From: Acetobacteraceae bacterium
GTDB taxonomy: Bacteria; Pseudomonadota; Alphaproteobacteria; Acetobacterales; Acetobacteraceae
Direction: 5' to 3'
Length of the DNA stretch: 8,289 nucleotides
Assembly (NCBI GenBank): GCA_027323595.1
Contig: DAHWBL010000296.1
Span: 1 to 8,289 of the forward strand
A program made the translations under genes and the position numbers. Of this stretch, positions 7,825 through 8,289 are shown piece after piece (the stretch's first letter is position 1; each line of letters starts with the position of its first letter). Below the pieces are notes generated by a model. That model did not search any database and was not told the DNA's origin. It worked only from the letters and a program-made list of their open reading frames with translations.

Positions 7825-8185
7825 GCAGACACCCCCGGCCGTGCATGGCCAATGGACGCCGCAGGGCGAGGTGCCGCCGCGCCCCGGCGAGGACGCGGTG
7901 ATCGGCGCCATCGCCACCGTGTTCGATCCGGAAATCCCGGTGAATATCTACGAACTCGGGCTGATCTACGCGATCGAGATCAGCGACGACAACCACGTGA
8001 AGGTGGAGATGACCCTGACCGCGCCGGGCTGTCCGAGCGCGCAGGAACTGCCGGTGCAGGTGCGCGAGGCGATCCTGCAGATCCCTGGCGTCACCGGCGC
8101 GGATGTGGAAACCGTTTGGGACCCGCCGTGGGACCCCAGCCGGATGACCGACGAGGCGCGGCTCGCCCTCAACATGTTCGGGTGA
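7817..8185 (+). CDS. sufT: SufT, DUF59/MIP18-family Fe-S maturation factor
   Basis: A 122-residue MIP18-like protein. The DUF59 core begins near residue 27 and contains VFDPEIPVNIYELGLIY (35-51), TLTAPGCPSAQEL (66-78) with the conserved Cys72, and the C-terminal VWDPPWDPSRMTDEARLALN (100-119), which together are diagnostic of SUF-linked SufT. SufT is an accessory factor in the maturation of Fe-S proteins, known best from Staphylococcus aureus, where it matters most when cluster demand is high; its exact chemistry is unsettled. The first 25 residues are variable and proline-rich. The gene overlaps sufU by 8 nt and ends 6 nt before the next gene, which supports co-expression. No odd features seen. 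Confidence 0.93.
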   Translation: MDEQTPPAVHGQWTPQGEVPPRPGEDAVIGAIATVFDPEIPVNIYELGLIYAIEISDDNHVKVEMTLTAPGCPSAQELPVQVREAILQIPGVTGADVETVWDPPWDPSRMTDEARLALNMFG

Positions 8186-8191
8186 TCACAA

Positions 8192-8289
8192 ATGAGCGAA
8201 ACCCAGAAACCGCCGGCGCGTAAACGCGAGTTGCCCAAGCTGATGCGCCTGACCGAGGCCGCCGCGCAGCGGCTGCGCACGCTGTATGA
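8192..8289 (+). CDS. sufA: A-type Fe-S carrier (SufA/IscA/HesB family), N-terminal fragment
   Basis: ATG 8192 opens a frame of 32 complete codons running off the right edge. After a basic lead, residues 18-32 (MRLTEAAAQRLRTLY) match the opening of HesB/IscA-type proteins, where a beta strand with L-T-x-x-A-A leads into the first helix. The three cysteines that bind cluster or iron in this family lie in the C-terminal part and are not visible. GGGTGA at 8180-8185, which includes the sufT stop, gives a weak ribosome site 6 nt upstream. The place at the end of a suf operon favours SufA, a carrier that takes clusters from SufBCD to apoproteins. ErpA or IscA cannot be excluded from 32 residues. 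Confidence 0.75.
   Translation, partial: MSETQKPPARKRELPKLMRLTEAAAQRLRTLY

Overview
This is a high-GC, gene-dense stretch of a chromosome, most likely from an alphaproteobacterium and possibly the Acetobacteraceae. I infer that from base composition, GC-rich third codon positions, and the combination of an Rrf2-type SUF regulator with a SufB-C-D-S-U-T-A order; the sequence does not prove the taxon. The dominant content is an almost complete SUF iron-sulfur cluster assembly operon on the plus strand. It starts near base 2120 and runs off the right edge.

Layout. Bases 1-1192 (minus strand) hold a small envelope/glycan-type pair: a class I SAM-dependent methyltransferase, then a family 2 glycosyltransferase whose 3' end lies beyond the left edge. 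Bases 1193-1275 form a short divergent intergenic region with one tight palindrome. Bases 1276-2091 (plus) encode a LACTB2-like metallo-beta-lactamase-fold hydrolase. Bases 2092-2163 form the second intergenic region. It holds a perfect 8-bp inverted repeat with the GAC-N7-GTC core geometry of IscR-type sites, overlapping a weak promoter-like element. Bases 2164-2619 encode an Rrf2 regulator with three cysteines. Then follow sufB (2628-4109), sufC (4111-4866), sufD (4869-6134, GTG start), sufS (6131-7369), sufU (7369-7824), sufT (7817-8185) and the first 98 bases of a SufA/IscA-type carrier gene (8192 onward). No gap between these genes exceeds 8 nt and several overlap, so this is almost certainly one transcript with translational coupling.

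How the genes work together. SufS takes sulfur from cysteine as a persulfide. SufU is expected to relay it, because no sufE is visible. The SufB-SufC-SufD scaffold/ATPase builds the cluster, and SufT and the A-type carrier help mature and deliver clusters. The Rrf2 protein probably senses cluster status and represses the operon through the inverted repeat.

I found no mobile element, CRISPR array, tRNA/rRNA or broken gene, and no evidence for a wholly new system. The points of most interest are the SufU/SufS pairing, which carries the zinc ligand-swap residues known from Bacillus, and the candidate operator. Both are refinements of known biology. No stretch longer than 300 bases lacks a gene.
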